DNA of 64,000 bases from an uncultured Roseovarius sp. (GTDB lineage: Bacteria; Pseudomonadota; Alphaproteobacteria; Rhodobacterales; Rhodobacteraceae): positions 97,980-161,979 of the forward strand of contig CANMFU010000005.1 in NCBI GenBank assembly GCA_947497295.1, read 5' to 3'. Each line of letters begins with the position of its first letter. Positions within the stretch are counted from its first letter, which is position 1. This document shows positions 16,566 through 25,591 of this stretch, piece by piece. The position numbers were made by a program, and so were the translations under genes. Under the pieces are notes generated by a model that saw only the letters and a program-made list of their open reading frames with translations, had not been told where the DNA came from and did not search any database.

Positions 16566-17699
16566 TTAGCTGCGGCGCGCTTGGGTGTAGATGTCGATCA
16601 GCGAAGAATACGAGGTAACCACCTCATAATCGGCGGAATTCGCCATATCCTCGGCCAGCGAATCCATCTGGATCGCGTCCAGCTCATCCTCGGTGAACAG
16701 GGCCATCACCTCCTCGTTGCCCATCTGGGCCACGGGGTTGTACGTGCCTTCGGTAAAGGCGACCGAATGGGCCACTTCGGGCGTCTGCACGTATTCAAGG
16801 AAATCCTGCGCCAGATTGGTCGGATCGGGATTGTTCACCACTGATGTCAGCTCGACCCAGACACAACCCCCCTTGCCATCGACAGGGCCGGAATTGGGCG
16901 TGATTGCCCGCACATTGGTCAGACCATCAAACCGCGCGGGCGAGGCAGTATAGACGCCGCCGGTGAAATAGGCGTCAATTTCGCCGTTGATAAGCGCGGT
17001 GTTCATCGCCACCAGATCGTCGGTCAGCAGCCGTGCATTGCCAAAGATATATTCGGCGGTTGTCTTGAACTTTTGCTGATCCTCGCCCTCGATCGCCTGA
17101 AACGGGTTCAGCCCGGATGCCATCGCCATGTGGATGATGTTCCAGTTGTCATAGGTCAGAACGCCGTAGCGACCCTTCATCTTTTCGTCAAAGAACAGGT
17201 TCCAACCCTCGTCCTCTGCCGTCTCGCGGCTGATCTTGTCAGTGTTCACCACAAAGGAGAAGGGGCCGTAGCGCTGCGGCATACCCAGAAGATCGCCGTT
17301 CTCGGCAAAAGCCAGCGGATAAGGCTCGGCAAATTCCGGCAGCATCTTGTCGAAATAGGGCATGAAGCGGTCCTTATCCATCGCCTTGATCAGGCCCTCG
17401 GGATAAAGCTGGTTGCGCGCCCATGGCTGGTTGACGTTGATCAGATCCCAAACGCGCACCTCGCCGGCGCGCAGCTTGTTGATCATGTCGGGGTCCGATG
17501 TACCGCTTTCGGCGCGCACGGTGGCGTCGGGATGCAGGGCACGATAGGGGCCAAGCACGGGGTCCGAATTGTAGCCCTCCCAGCACAGGATGTTCAGCTC
17601 ATTGTCGCGCGCGGCATAGGCGGCACGCGGGCCCATCAGGCCACCTGCACCCAGCAGCGCACCGGCGCCGGCAGCAAACTGTCGTCTTGAAAGTGTCAT
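16566..17699 (-). CDS. Pot-type ABC importer, periplasmic amine-binding protein (PotD-like)
   Basis: 377 aa from ATG 17699 behind GGGAGG; an in-frame TTG two codons upstream is less likely. The N-terminus TLSRRQF followed by a hydrophobic stretch and AYA is a twin-arginine-type signal. The mature chain begins LNILCWEGY, the usual PotD/PotF opening, with polyamine-family features (NTDKI, YTASPAR). These proteins bind putrescine, spermidine or other small amines. The gene sits between the shell genes and the permease genes, which points to the BMC substrate as ligand (inference). Confidence 0.88.
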   Translation of the reverse strand: MTLSRRQFAAGAGALLGAGGLMGPRAAYAARDNELNILCWEGYNSDPVLGPYRALHPDATVRAESGTSDPDMINKLRAGEVRVWDLINVNQPWARNQLYPEGLIKAMDKDRFMPYFDKMLPEFAEPYPLAFAENGDLLGMPQRYGPFSFVVNTDKISRETAEDEGWNLFFDEKMKGRYGVLTYDNWNIIHMAMASGLNPFQAIEGEDQQKFKTTAEYIFGNARLLTDDLVAMNTALINGEIDAYFTGGVYTASPARFDGLTNVRAITPNSGPVDGKGGCVWVELTSVVNNPDPTNLAQDFLEYVQTPEVAHSVAFTEGTYNPVAQMGNEEVMALFTEDELDAIQMDSLAEDMANSADYEVVTSYSSLIDIYTQARRS

Positions 17700-17786
17700 G
17701 GTCAATCCTCCCGAGATTGTTGGTTATGGTTTTATGCTGATTCCCATGCGCTCTTACGGCGTTTTCCGGCCCAGCCTTGTCGTCCC

Positions 17787-18416
17787 TTACTTTTTCCGTC
17801 CCTTTATGCCTTCGAGGCATTTTGTGATTGTTTCGCGGGCGGTCTTCATGTCCTTGAGGGATCCGGACATGAAGATGCGGCCGGTGGCGCCCATCATCTG
17901 GACGTCGTTGATGGTCGCGTTTGGCGCGGCTTTTTCGGCCTCGTTGGCGGCGACGCAGGCGAAGAGGGCTGGGGCCATTTCGTAGATCAAAAGCGCCACG
18001 CCGGGGATCAGGATCGAGCCGTCGCGCGAGCGGTTGAGAATGATCGCGTGCTGGTCCGACAGGTCCTCGATGATGTCGTGGTAAAGGATCGTCGGCGCCA
18101 GCTGGTCTTCGGGTTTCGCACTGATGCCCTTGAGGATGGCGCGCCCGGCCACCTCGACATCCTTCATGTCGTCGGCATGCAGCTCCAGCAGGCCGAACTG
18201 GCGTTCGGTGAACAGGATGCCCGGCTCCATGTCCGGCGCTTCCTTCAGCGCCAGATCGGTGATGCGGTGAATGCTGAGCGCCGGAGCCACCTCGATGATC
18301 AGCGAGTTCTGCCCGGTAAAGGGAGGATACCCCCGCGCCCTTGTGGGCGAGGACAGATAGGCCGCGAACTGCGGTTGCAGATCCTCGATCGGCAGGTAGA
18401 CACGCAATTCAGTCAT
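17787..18416 (-). CDS. BMC-T shell protein (tandem BMC domains), first copy
   Basis: 209 aa from ATG 18416 with GGAG 7 nt upstream; a TTG one codon earlier is ignored. Two successive BMC folds are visible, the second beginning at about residue 120 (HAIILNRSRDGSIL) with YEMAPALFACVAANEAEKAA. It resembles the second BMC-T at 19469-20080 along its whole length. BMC-T proteins form pseudohexameric trimers in microcompartment facets, often with gated pores for larger metabolites. Length of about 200 aa is normal. The presence of two BMC-T paralogues in one operon suggests two pore types. Confidence 0.9.
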   Translation of the reverse strand: MTELRVYLPIEDLQPQFAAYLSSPTRARGYPPFTGQNSLIIEVAPALSIHRITDLALKEAPDMEPGILFTERQFGLLELHADDMKDVEVAGRAILKGISAKPEDQLAPTILYHDIIEDLSDQHAIILNRSRDGSILIPGVALLIYEMAPALFACVAANEAEKAAPNATINDVQMMGATGRIFMSGSLKDMKTARETITKCLEGIKGRKK

Positions 18417-18441
18417 CAAAATGCTCCGGCTTCAGGGACGC

Positions 18442-18720
18442 TTATTGTGCGGCGTCAAAATGCTTGCCCAGATCGGCATGGGGGCGCGGGATCACGTGGA
18501 CGGCGGTGACGTCACCCACTTGGCTGGCCGCTTCGGCACCTGCTTCGGTGGCGGCCTTGACCGCGCCCACATCGCCGCGCACGACGACCGAGACCAGCCC
18601 GCCGCCGACCTCATTGCGGGCGACGATTTCCACATTCGCCGCCTTGACCATCGCATCCGCCGCCGCCAGCGCCGGCACGTAGCCCTTGGTTTCGATCATC
18701 CCGAGTGCGAGATTTGCCAT
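18442..18720 (-). CDS. BMC-H shell protein (PduA/EutM type hexamer)
   Basis: 92 aa. The family opening [25 protein letters not shown] and the [22 protein letters not shown] stretch are classic for a canonical BMC-H protein. Hexamers tile the shell facets; the loop around GGGL lies near the pore. It is the only BMC-H gene in the locus, so it must be the main facet protein. Confidence 0.97.
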   Translation of the reverse strand: MANLALGMIETKGYVPALAAADAMVKAANVEIVARNEVGGGLVSVVVRGDVGAVKAATEAGAEAASQVGDVTAVHVIPRPHADLGKHFDAAQ

Positions 18721-18732
18721 TTACTCTCTCCT

Positions 18733-19005
18733 TCAGTTTTTGCCGGACTTGCCGGATTTGTTGGGGGTTTCTTCATCAATAGAGCCGATGATGAGCGCAT
18801 CGATCGCCGCGGTGCGATCCGTAAAATAGGCGGCTGCAACCGATCCTTGAGTGATCAGCACCGCCTCTCCGGGGGCGCATCCCAGCGGGTCGAACGCAAT
18901 CAGGCGCGCGCCTGTTTCGGTTTCGACCTCCAGATACCCGCCGGTCGGCATGGTATCGATCCGGCGCGAGGCCCAGATTTTCCCGGTCACGGTTGCGCGT
19001 ATCAT
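18733..19005 (-). CDS. BMC-P vertex protein (EutN/CcmL family)
   Basis: 90 aa. It starts MIRATVTGKIWASRRID, contains FDPLGCAPGEAVLITQGSVAA and ends IDALIIGSIDEE, the usual EutN_CcmL pattern. Pentamers cap the vertices and close the polyhedral shell. A short Lys/Ser-rich tail follows the domain. The start overlaps the end of the unknown gene upstream by 4 bp. Confidence 0.95.
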   Translation of the reverse strand: MIRATVTGKIWASRRIDTMPTGGYLEVETETGARLIAFDPLGCAPGEAVLITQGSVAAAYFTDRTAAIDALIIGSIDEETPNKSGKSGKN

Positions 19006-19469
19006 GTTGCAAACCTTTCGATCTTGATGCCCCGGCGGCGTGCCTCGTCATTGGCAAGCGGCGTGAGGCGGCATTGTTTGGGCACGCGCAGCACCTTGGC
19101 GCTGCTGTCCAGCGCGTCGATGTCACGCTCGGTCACCAGCGTCTTGGTCAGCTCCGCCGCCTTGGTACGGGGCGGCTGCGCGGTGGAATGCTGGGCGGGC
19201 GTGTGATGCACCACCGGGCGCGGCGCGTAGGTATTGGCGGGCGCGGGCATTCCGCCCGACAGCTCGAAGCGCTGCGCGCCGCTGGTGACGGCGGCGGCAA
19301 ACTCCGGATCGCTCTGCGCGCGCATCAAGAGGTCGCGCGCGAAGCGGTCCAGATCGGCGCTGCCGCTGATCTGCACAGCCTCGGGCGCGCGCGCCGGCGC
19401 GATTTCGGATCGCAGCGCCGCGATCTCCTCGCGCAGGATGTTGCGTATTTCGTCGCGCAATGCAGACAT
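19002..19469 (-). CDS. Unknown BMC-associated protein with a possible N-terminal encapsulation helix
   Basis: 155 aa from ATG 19469 (TGATG overlap with the BMC-T stop). I do not recognise a catalytic family. The N-terminus (about 2-24, LRDEIRNILREEIAALRSEI) is a strong amphipathic helix resembling the C-terminal tail of the neighbouring aldehyde dehydrogenase. A Pro/His/Ala-rich linker (about 75-105) follows. The last 30 residues contain CRLTPLANDEARRRGIKIER, a TPxAxDxAxxxGIxI pattern seen in several BMC-associated proteins. Its place between BMC-T and BMC-P genes argues for a luminal or scaffold role. Function open. Confidence 0.7.
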   Translation of the reverse strand: MSALRDEIRNILREEIAALRSEIAPARAPEAVQISGSADLDRFARDLLMRAQSDPEFAAAVTSGAQRFELSGGMPAPANTYAPRPVVHHTPAQHSTAQPPRTKAAELTKTLVTERDIDALDSSAKVLRVPKQCRLTPLANDEARRRGIKIERFAT

Positions 19470-20080
19470 CACTCGGCCCCCGCCGCGCGCAGCGCGCCCT
19501 CGGCAGCGTTGCGGGCATTGCGTACATCCGCCTCGGTCCCGGCAAGGTAAAGCCTGCCATTGGCGCCGATCGGGCGCATGTCGATCACCTTGATATCGGC
19601 CTCTTTTTCGGCCTCGTTACAGGCCAGCACCGCATAGGCCGCCGACTGACATTCCAGCAGATAAACCGATTCACCGCCCAGAACCATCGACCCCATCTTG
19701 TTGCGGTTCATCAGGAATGCATGCTGGTTTTCGATATTGGTGACGATTTTCGAGGCAAGGATTTTCGGCGGCGCCACATCATGCGCCGTGGTCCCCAGTT
19801 GCTGCATCACCGCCTCCGCGCCCGCCTGCACCTCGGCGGTGGAGCGCGAATGGAACTGCAATGTGCCGAACTGGCGTTCCACCACCAGAAGGCCCGCGCG
19901 CACATCGGCGGATTTCAGCACCACATCGGTCAGCGCCTCGATATCAAGACCCGGCGCGATCTCGACAATCTGCGCCGCCATGCGCGCGCGCGGCAGCGAT
20001 CCGCGCATCCATGTGGACAGATAAGCCAGCGTTTGCGGCTGCAATTGGTCGATAAAGATCGAGGCGCGTAGATCGGTCAT
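19469..20080 (-). CDS. BMC-T shell protein (tandem BMC domains), second copy
   Basis: 203 aa. The opening TDLRASIFIDQLQPQTLAYL parallels TELRVYLPIEDLQPQFAAYL of the first copy; the second BMC domain carries LACNEAEKEADIKVIDM. Start and end are both overlapped by neighbours (ATGA with the aldehyde dehydrogenase gene, TGATG with the unknown gene), indicating translational coupling. Same family and length as the RMM BMC-T protein. Confidence 0.9.
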   Translation of the reverse strand: MTDLRASIFIDQLQPQTLAYLSTWMRGSLPRARMAAQIVEIAPGLDIEALTDVVLKSADVRAGLLVVERQFGTLQFHSRSTAEVQAGAEAVMQQLGTTAHDVAPPKILASKIVTNIENQHAFLMNRNKMGSMVLGGESVYLLECQSAAYAVLACNEAEKEADIKVIDMRPIGANGRLYLAGTEADVRNARNAAEGALRAAGAE

Positions 20081-21621
20081 TTCTGGCCTCCGGTCAGCCC
20101 TCTGAGTTCTTCCAGGATCAGCTGGCGCAGCATGTCGCGATCACTGCCTTCCAGCGCAGAGGGGGCGATGGGCGCACGCGGCGCGGCATGGGCCGGGCGG
20201 GGCTGGCTGGGCAGCTTGCTGTCCAGCACCGACAGATCAAAATGCTCGAACGGCACCGAGGCATCGCTGTTATAGGCAATGCGCGTCCAGTGCACCAAAT
20301 TCTGCGGGCCGACATTCTCGCCCACCGACGAGCGCCCGGCAAAGCCGGTGCCGATCATGAAGGAGGGCGGCAGATGCGTGGCAAACCCGGCCGCGCCTTG
20401 GCTGCAGGGCGCATTCACCACCACGCGGTAAACCGGCAGGGCACTCGCAAATTGCAGCAACCGGTCCGGCGCCTCGCCGTGGAAGGCCGCCGAATGGCCG
20501 CCGCCGCGTTTCAGGATCTGCGCCGCAATCGTCATCGCCTGTTGAAAGTCCACCGCCGAGGCCAGTGTCAGCACCGGGCACAGTTTCTCGCGCAGCAGCA
20601 GGTCGTCCTGCCCCGGCGCGCTCAGCACCGGCACAAGGATACGCGCCGAAGGGTTGACGCGGATGCCCGCCTTGTCGGCGATCCATGTGGCGGATTTGCC
20701 GATGGCCGCCACGTTGAAGCCGTGATCGGTAAAGAGATACGCGCGCAGCTTGTCGGTGTCGCCCTCGTTGCACAGATGCGCACCGGCACTGCGCAGGGCG
20801 CGCTCCATATTGGCGCGGTTGGCGTCCAGCGTCAGAACCACGCTTTCATTGGTGCACAGCACCGAATTGTCAAAGCTCTTGCTGTCCACCAGCCGTTTCG
20901 CGGTCGCGTCCACCTTGGCCGACGGATCAACATAGGCCACCGCATTGCCCGGCCCCACACCCATCGCCGGATTGCCCGAAGAATAGGCCGCGCGCACCAT
21001 CGGCCCGCCGCCCGTGGCCATGATCACCGCCACCTTGTCAGACGCCATGACCTCCTGCACCAGCGGGACCGAGGGCTGCTCGATACACTGGATCAGACCG
21101 GCGGGCGCGCCTGCGGCCTCGGCGGCATCGGCCAGCGTTTTGGCGGCTGCAACACTGCACTCGCGCGCCGCAGGATGCGGGCTGAACACGATGGCATTGC
21201 GGCTGAGGATCGCCAGCATCGCCTTGTAATAAAGCGTGGCAATCGGGTTGGTCGCGGGCGTCAGCGCGAAGACCACACCGGCGGGTTTGGGCAGTTCCAC
21301 CATCTTGGCATCGGGCAGGATGCGCGGGCTGACCAGATCCAGATCGCGGTAGTAATCCAAGAGCGCCAAGGTGCTGAGCTCGTTCTTCAGCTTCTTGTGC
21401 TCGACCACGCCAAAGCCGGTCTCGCGCACCGCCCAATCGGCGTAATGCCCCGCCTGCGCATGGCCCGCACGCGCCACCGCCTCGGCCACTTTCAGCACGG
21501 TTTCACGATTTGCCTTGCCGAACTGGCGCACGGCCCAATGGGCGCGGCTGATCTTCATATGGGCGGTCGCGAGCGCGGGGTCCGGAACGACCAGACGCGC
21601 GGCGTTTGGATCGGCGGTCAT
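20077..21621 (-). CDS. Acylating aldehyde dehydrogenase (CoA-dependent) with C-terminal encapsulation peptide
   Basis: 514 aa. The catalytic Cys256 lies in FDNSVLCTNES, matching the AdhE/EutE/PduP-type CoA-acylating family; the cofactor loop TPATNPIATL and GVGPGN are present. The body ends near residue 470, followed by a flexible Ala/Pro linker and an amphipathic helix (about 494-509, DRDMLRQLILEELRGL), a typical encapsulation peptide for cargo loading. Reaction: propionaldehyde or acetaldehyde to the acyl-CoA with NAD+. This is the signature BMC enzyme of the operon. No phosphotransacylase (PduL/EutD) gene is present in the window. Confidence 0.93.
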   Translation of the reverse strand: MTADPNAARLVVPDPALATAHMKISRAHWAVRQFGKANRETVLKVAEAVARAGHAQAGHYADWAVRETGFGVVEHKKLKNELSTLALLDYYRDLDLVSPRILPDAKMVELPKPAGVVFALTPATNPIATLYYKAMLAILSRNAIVFSPHPAARECSVAAAKTLADAAEAAGAPAGLIQCIEQPSVPLVQEVMASDKVAVIMATGGGPMVRAAYSSGNPAMGVGPGNAVAYVDPSAKVDATAKRLVDSKSFDNSVLCTNESVVLTLDANRANMERALRSAGAHLCNEGDTDKLRAYLFTDHGFNVAAIGKSATWIADKAGIRVNPSARILVPVLSAPGQDDLLLREKLCPVLTLASAVDFQQAMTIAAQILKRGGGHSAAFHGEAPDRLLQFASALPVYRVVVNAPCSQGAAGFATHLPPSFMIGTGFAGRSSVGENVGPQNLVHWTRIAYNSDASVPFEHFDLSVLDSKLPSQPRPAHAAPRAPIAPSALEGSDRDMLRQLILEELRGLTGGQK

Positions 21622-22898
21622 GCGGCTGTCCTCATCGTTTTCATCAATTGTCTGGCGCGCGGCATCGCCGCGTCAAACCGGTCCAGAATCTCCTGGCACA
21701 CATCCACCGTCAGCATCACGCCCGGCTTGAACTGCAAAACCCGCTTGTCCAGCGACGAGAAGATCGCCCAGACGCCGTTTTCATAGAGCGCGCGGCTCAC
21801 CGCGACAGCGCCCTCGGGATGGTCGAACTCCAGCCCCAGAACCACGCCGCGCTGGCGCACACCGACAAAGATATCGCTGTGGCGCGCCATCATTTCCTGC
21901 ATCCCGGCGGCAAAGAAATCGGTCACGAAATGCACGTTCGAGATGATCTCGGGGCGCTCGAGCATCTCGATCACCTTGTGACCGACCAGACAGCCCAGCT
22001 CGGCACCGCCCGCCGTGGAGATATGCGCCGCGCCGTCCTCGGTCAGCCAGCCGCCACATTCTTTGGTCACAAGGCAGGCCGAGATCGGGTAAATCCCCCC
22101 GCCCAGACCCTTGCCGCAGACCATGATATCGGGCTGGATGCCATAGCCCTGCCAGCCCCACATGACGCCGGTGCGCATCAGTCCGGTCTGCACCTCGTCC
22201 GAGATCAGCAGCGTGCCGTATTTGCGGCAGATCCGGTGACATTCGCGCAGATAATCATCGTCCGGCATCGGGAAACCATAGGTCGCCGGGATCGTTTCGA
22301 TGATGAACGCGGCGACATCGCCTTTTTTCAGCACCTGCTCCAGCGCGTCGGGATCGTTGAACGGCACGTTCAGGAATTCGTCAGGCCGGTCGGCCAGGAA
22401 GATCTTGGAAAACCGCTCGTCGCCGGTCGCGACCGACAGGCCCGAATGGCCGTGATAGCCCTTGATGATCGACACGATCTTCTTGCGCTGCGTGACGTAA
22501 CGCGCTGTTTTTAGGGCAATCTCAACCGCCTCGGCACCGCCCGCGCCAAAGATCGCATATTGCATATGCGGCGCCGTCTTGATCAGCTGCTCGGCAAAGG
22601 CCGCCCGCGCAACCGACGGGAACCAGTGGTTGCCCATGTCGAAATAATCAAGGCCGGATTTCAGCGTCGCCACCAGTTCAGAATTGCGATGGCCGAAATT
22701 GTAAGTGCCGCCGTTCAGGTGCAAATCAATCAGGCGCTTGCCCGACATGTCATGCAGGAAATACTCCTCGCGGCGGTCAATCACCATCGGCGTGCCCGCA
22801 TCGCTCCAGAACTGCACCTTGCCAGGATTCCAGTATTCTGCGGCCTTTTCGAGAAGGTCCTCTTTGGAGTCGAAGCTGAAAAATCCGTAGTTGAACAC
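21618..22898 (-). CDS. Class III PLP enzyme, probable amino-alcohol-phosphate phospho-lyase
   Basis: 426 aa. Start is GTG 22898 with AGGGGG upstream; no ATG is near. PLP features: Lys263 in VCGKGLGGG, Asp234 in LISDEVQTG and the GAGGAEAVEIALK phosphate region. Annotation pipelines would call it an aminotransferase, but in RMM/AAUM loci this family works with the kinase as a phospho-lyase, cleaving 1-amino-2-propanol phosphate (or phosphoethanolamine) to aldehyde, ammonia and phosphate. Assignment rests on the operon, not on residues that I can prove discriminating. It is the first gene of the 13-gene operon and faces the divergent DeoR regulator. Confidence 0.82.
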   Translation of the reverse strand: MFNYGFFSFDSKEDLLEKAAEYWNPGKVQFWSDAGTPMVIDRREEYFLHDMSGKRLIDLHLNGGTYNFGHRNSELVATLKSGLDYFDMGNHWFPSVARAAFAEQLIKTAPHMQYAIFGAGGAEAVEIALKTARYVTQRKKIVSIIKGYHGHSGLSVATGDERFSKIFLADRPDEFLNVPFNDPDALEQVLKKGDVAAFIIETIPATYGFPMPDDDYLRECHRICRKYGTLLISDEVQTGLMRTGVMWGWQGYGIQPDIMVCGKGLGGGIYPISACLVTKECGGWLTEDGAAHISTAGGAELGCLVGHKVIEMLERPEIISNVHFVTDFFAAGMQEMMARHSDIFVGVRQRGVVLGLEFDHPEGAVAVSRALYENGVWAIFSSLDKRVLQFKPGVMLTVDVCQEILDRFDAAMPRARQLMKTMRTAA

Positions 22899-23037
22899 GC
22901 GTGATTCCCCCTAAGTCACCCTTCACCTTAGTCATAAAGTTGGCGTTGGCAATTCTTTTGTGGCAAGTCGGGCAATATCTGCGAGTGACACGGGCAAACC
23001 TCGGGCTATAACCAGCGAAAGGCAGGAGGATGCGAAA
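22899..23037. promoter_or_regulatory. Divergent promoter region between BMC operon and DeoR regulator
   Basis: 139 bp of lower GC than its flanks. It contains a near-direct repeat CCTAAGTCAC (22910-22919) and CCTTAGTCAT (22926-22935), 16 bp apart, close to the BMC operon start. These could be regulator half-sites, but the spacing is not a whole number of helical turns. The promoter hexamers are not clear. Confidence 0.4.
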
Positions 23038-24157
<1,120 letters not shown>

Positions 24158-25423
24158 ATGAAAATCGTTGTTCTCGGAGGCGGCGTTATCGGCGTCACAT
24201 CTGCGTGGTATTTGGCCAAAGATGGTCACGAGGTTACCGTGATCGACCGGAACGCAGCCGTTGGAGAGGACACGACCTTTGCCAATGCCGGGCAAATCTC
24301 GCCGGGCTATTCCGCCCCTTGGGCAGCGCCGGGAATTCCGCTGAAGGCTATAAAGTGGTTGTTTCAGCGCCACGCGCCGCTGATCGTGCAGCCGAAAATG
24401 GACTGGAGAAAAGTCAGCTGGATGGCGCGCATGCTGCGGAATTGTACCGAGGCGCGCTATGAAGTGAACAAGGGGCGCATGGTGCGGCTGGCCGAATACA
24501 GCCGTGATTGCCTGACCGAGATCCGCGACGAGACGGGAATTGACTTTGATAACCGCCAGCAGGGCACGTTGCAGCTGTTTCGTACGCAAAAACAGGTGGA
24601 TGGCGCGGCTAAGGACATCAAGGTTCTGGAAAAGGGCGGCGTGCGCTACGAGGTTCTGGATGCAGTTGGCTGCGTCAAGGTCGAGCCGGGGTTGGCTGGC
24701 GCGCGTGATCTGATTGCCGGCGGTCTGCGCTTGCCCGGCGATGAGACTGGCGATTGCCACATCTTTACGACCAAGCTGGCCCAGATGATGGTCAAGGATC
24801 TGGGCGTGACATTCCGTCCGGGCGTCGAGATCCGCGCGCTGATCCAAGGCCCCGGCGGCATTGAGGCGGTCGAGACATCCGAGGGCCGCGTAACCGCGGA
24901 TGTGTTCGTGGTGGCGATGGGCAACCATTCGCCGGATCTGGTGCGCCCGCTTGGGCTTAAGCTGCCGATCTATCCGGTCAAGGGCTATTCCATCACCGCG
25001 CCGATCGTTGCGCCCGAACACGCGCCGCAATCGACCGTCATGGACGAAACCTACAAGATCGCGATCACCCGTTTGGGCGACCGTATCCGTGTGGGCGGCA
25101 TGGCTGAACTGGCCGGGATGGACCGCAGTCTGAGCGCTAAGCGGCAGGAAACGCTAACGATGTCGGTTGAATCGTTGTTCAAGGGCGCCGCAGATCAAAG
25201 CCGCGCCGTGCTGTGGACCGGCCTGCGCCCGATGACGCCGGACGGGACGCCGATTATCGGACAATCCGGCGCGCCCAACCTCTACCTGAACACCGGGCAT
25301 GGCACGCTGGGCTGGACCATGGCAGCAGGATCGGCGCGAGTGCTGAGCGATCTGGTGGCGGGCCGTGCGTCTGATATTGAAACAGCGGATCTGAACTATG
25401 ACCGCTATGTCGCGGCACGCTAA
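24158..25423 (+). CDS. dadA: D-amino acid dehydrogenase (DadA-like), FAD-dependent
   Basis: 421 aa. The FAD dinucleotide motif [16 protein letters not shown] is at the N-terminus, followed by [19 protein letters not shown], the DadA signature, and a C-terminal [14 protein letters not shown] flavin contact. Length is standard. DadA oxidises D-alanine and other D-amino acids to keto acids and ammonia, passing electrons to the quinone pool. It stands alone on the plus strand next to the DeoR/BMC locus, so whether it takes part in amine catabolism there is unclear. Confidence 0.9.
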   Translation: MKIVVLGGGVIGVTSAWYLAKDGHEVTVIDRNAAVGEDTTFANAGQISPGYSAPWAAPGIPLKAIKWLFQRHAPLIVQPKMDWRKVSWMARMLRNCTEARYEVNKGRMVRLAEYSRDCLTEIRDETGIDFDNRQQGTLQLFRTQKQVDGAAKDIKVLEKGGVRYEVLDAVGCVKVEPGLAGARDLIAGGLRLPGDETGDCHIFTTKLAQMMVKDLGVTFRPGVEIRALIQGPGGIEAVETSEGRVTADVFVVAMGNHSPDLVRPLGLKLPIYPVKGYSITAPIVAPEHAPQSTVMDETYKIAITRLGDRIRVGGMAELAGMDRSLSAKRQETLTMSVESLFKGAADQSRAVLWTGLRPMTPDGTPIIGQSGAPNLYLNTGHGTLGWTMAAGSARVLSDLVAGRASDIETADLNYDRYVAAR

Positions 25424-25543
25424 GACGGCAACGGGGGCAGGCGGGGACAAACAGCCGGTGGTAATTGGCTGAAACTTTGGCATAACGTTGCAATCAGCAA
25501 TGTTGCAGTCGCTATCTGGCCTCTGCCGAAGGAGACCGCGCGC

Positions 25544-25591
25544 ATGCCCCAGACAGCCCCAGTTCATCCGCAGACCGGGCGGCGCCAGTGA
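25544..25591 (+). other. Fifteen-codon leader ORF coupled to the next gene
   Basis: ATG 25544 follows AAGGAGA and reads 15 codons (MPQTAPVHPQTGRRQ) to a TGA that overlaps the GTG start at 25588. Either this is a short coupled leader, or a one-base indel has split the true N-terminus of the membrane protein. Confidence 0.4.

Noticed and set aside
20188..21786. 532-codon plus-strand open frame opposite the aldehyde dehydrogenase gene
   Set aside because: Arg/His-rich antisense translation created by GC-skewed codons; the minus-strand ALDH is a clear family member with coupled neighbours.
11869..22898. Calling the microcompartment an ethanolamine-ammonia-lyase (Eut) or propanediol (Pdu) type
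   Set aside because: No EutBC, PduCDE, B12 reactivation or phosphotransacylase genes; the kinase and PLP enzyme point to the RMM/AAUM chemistry.
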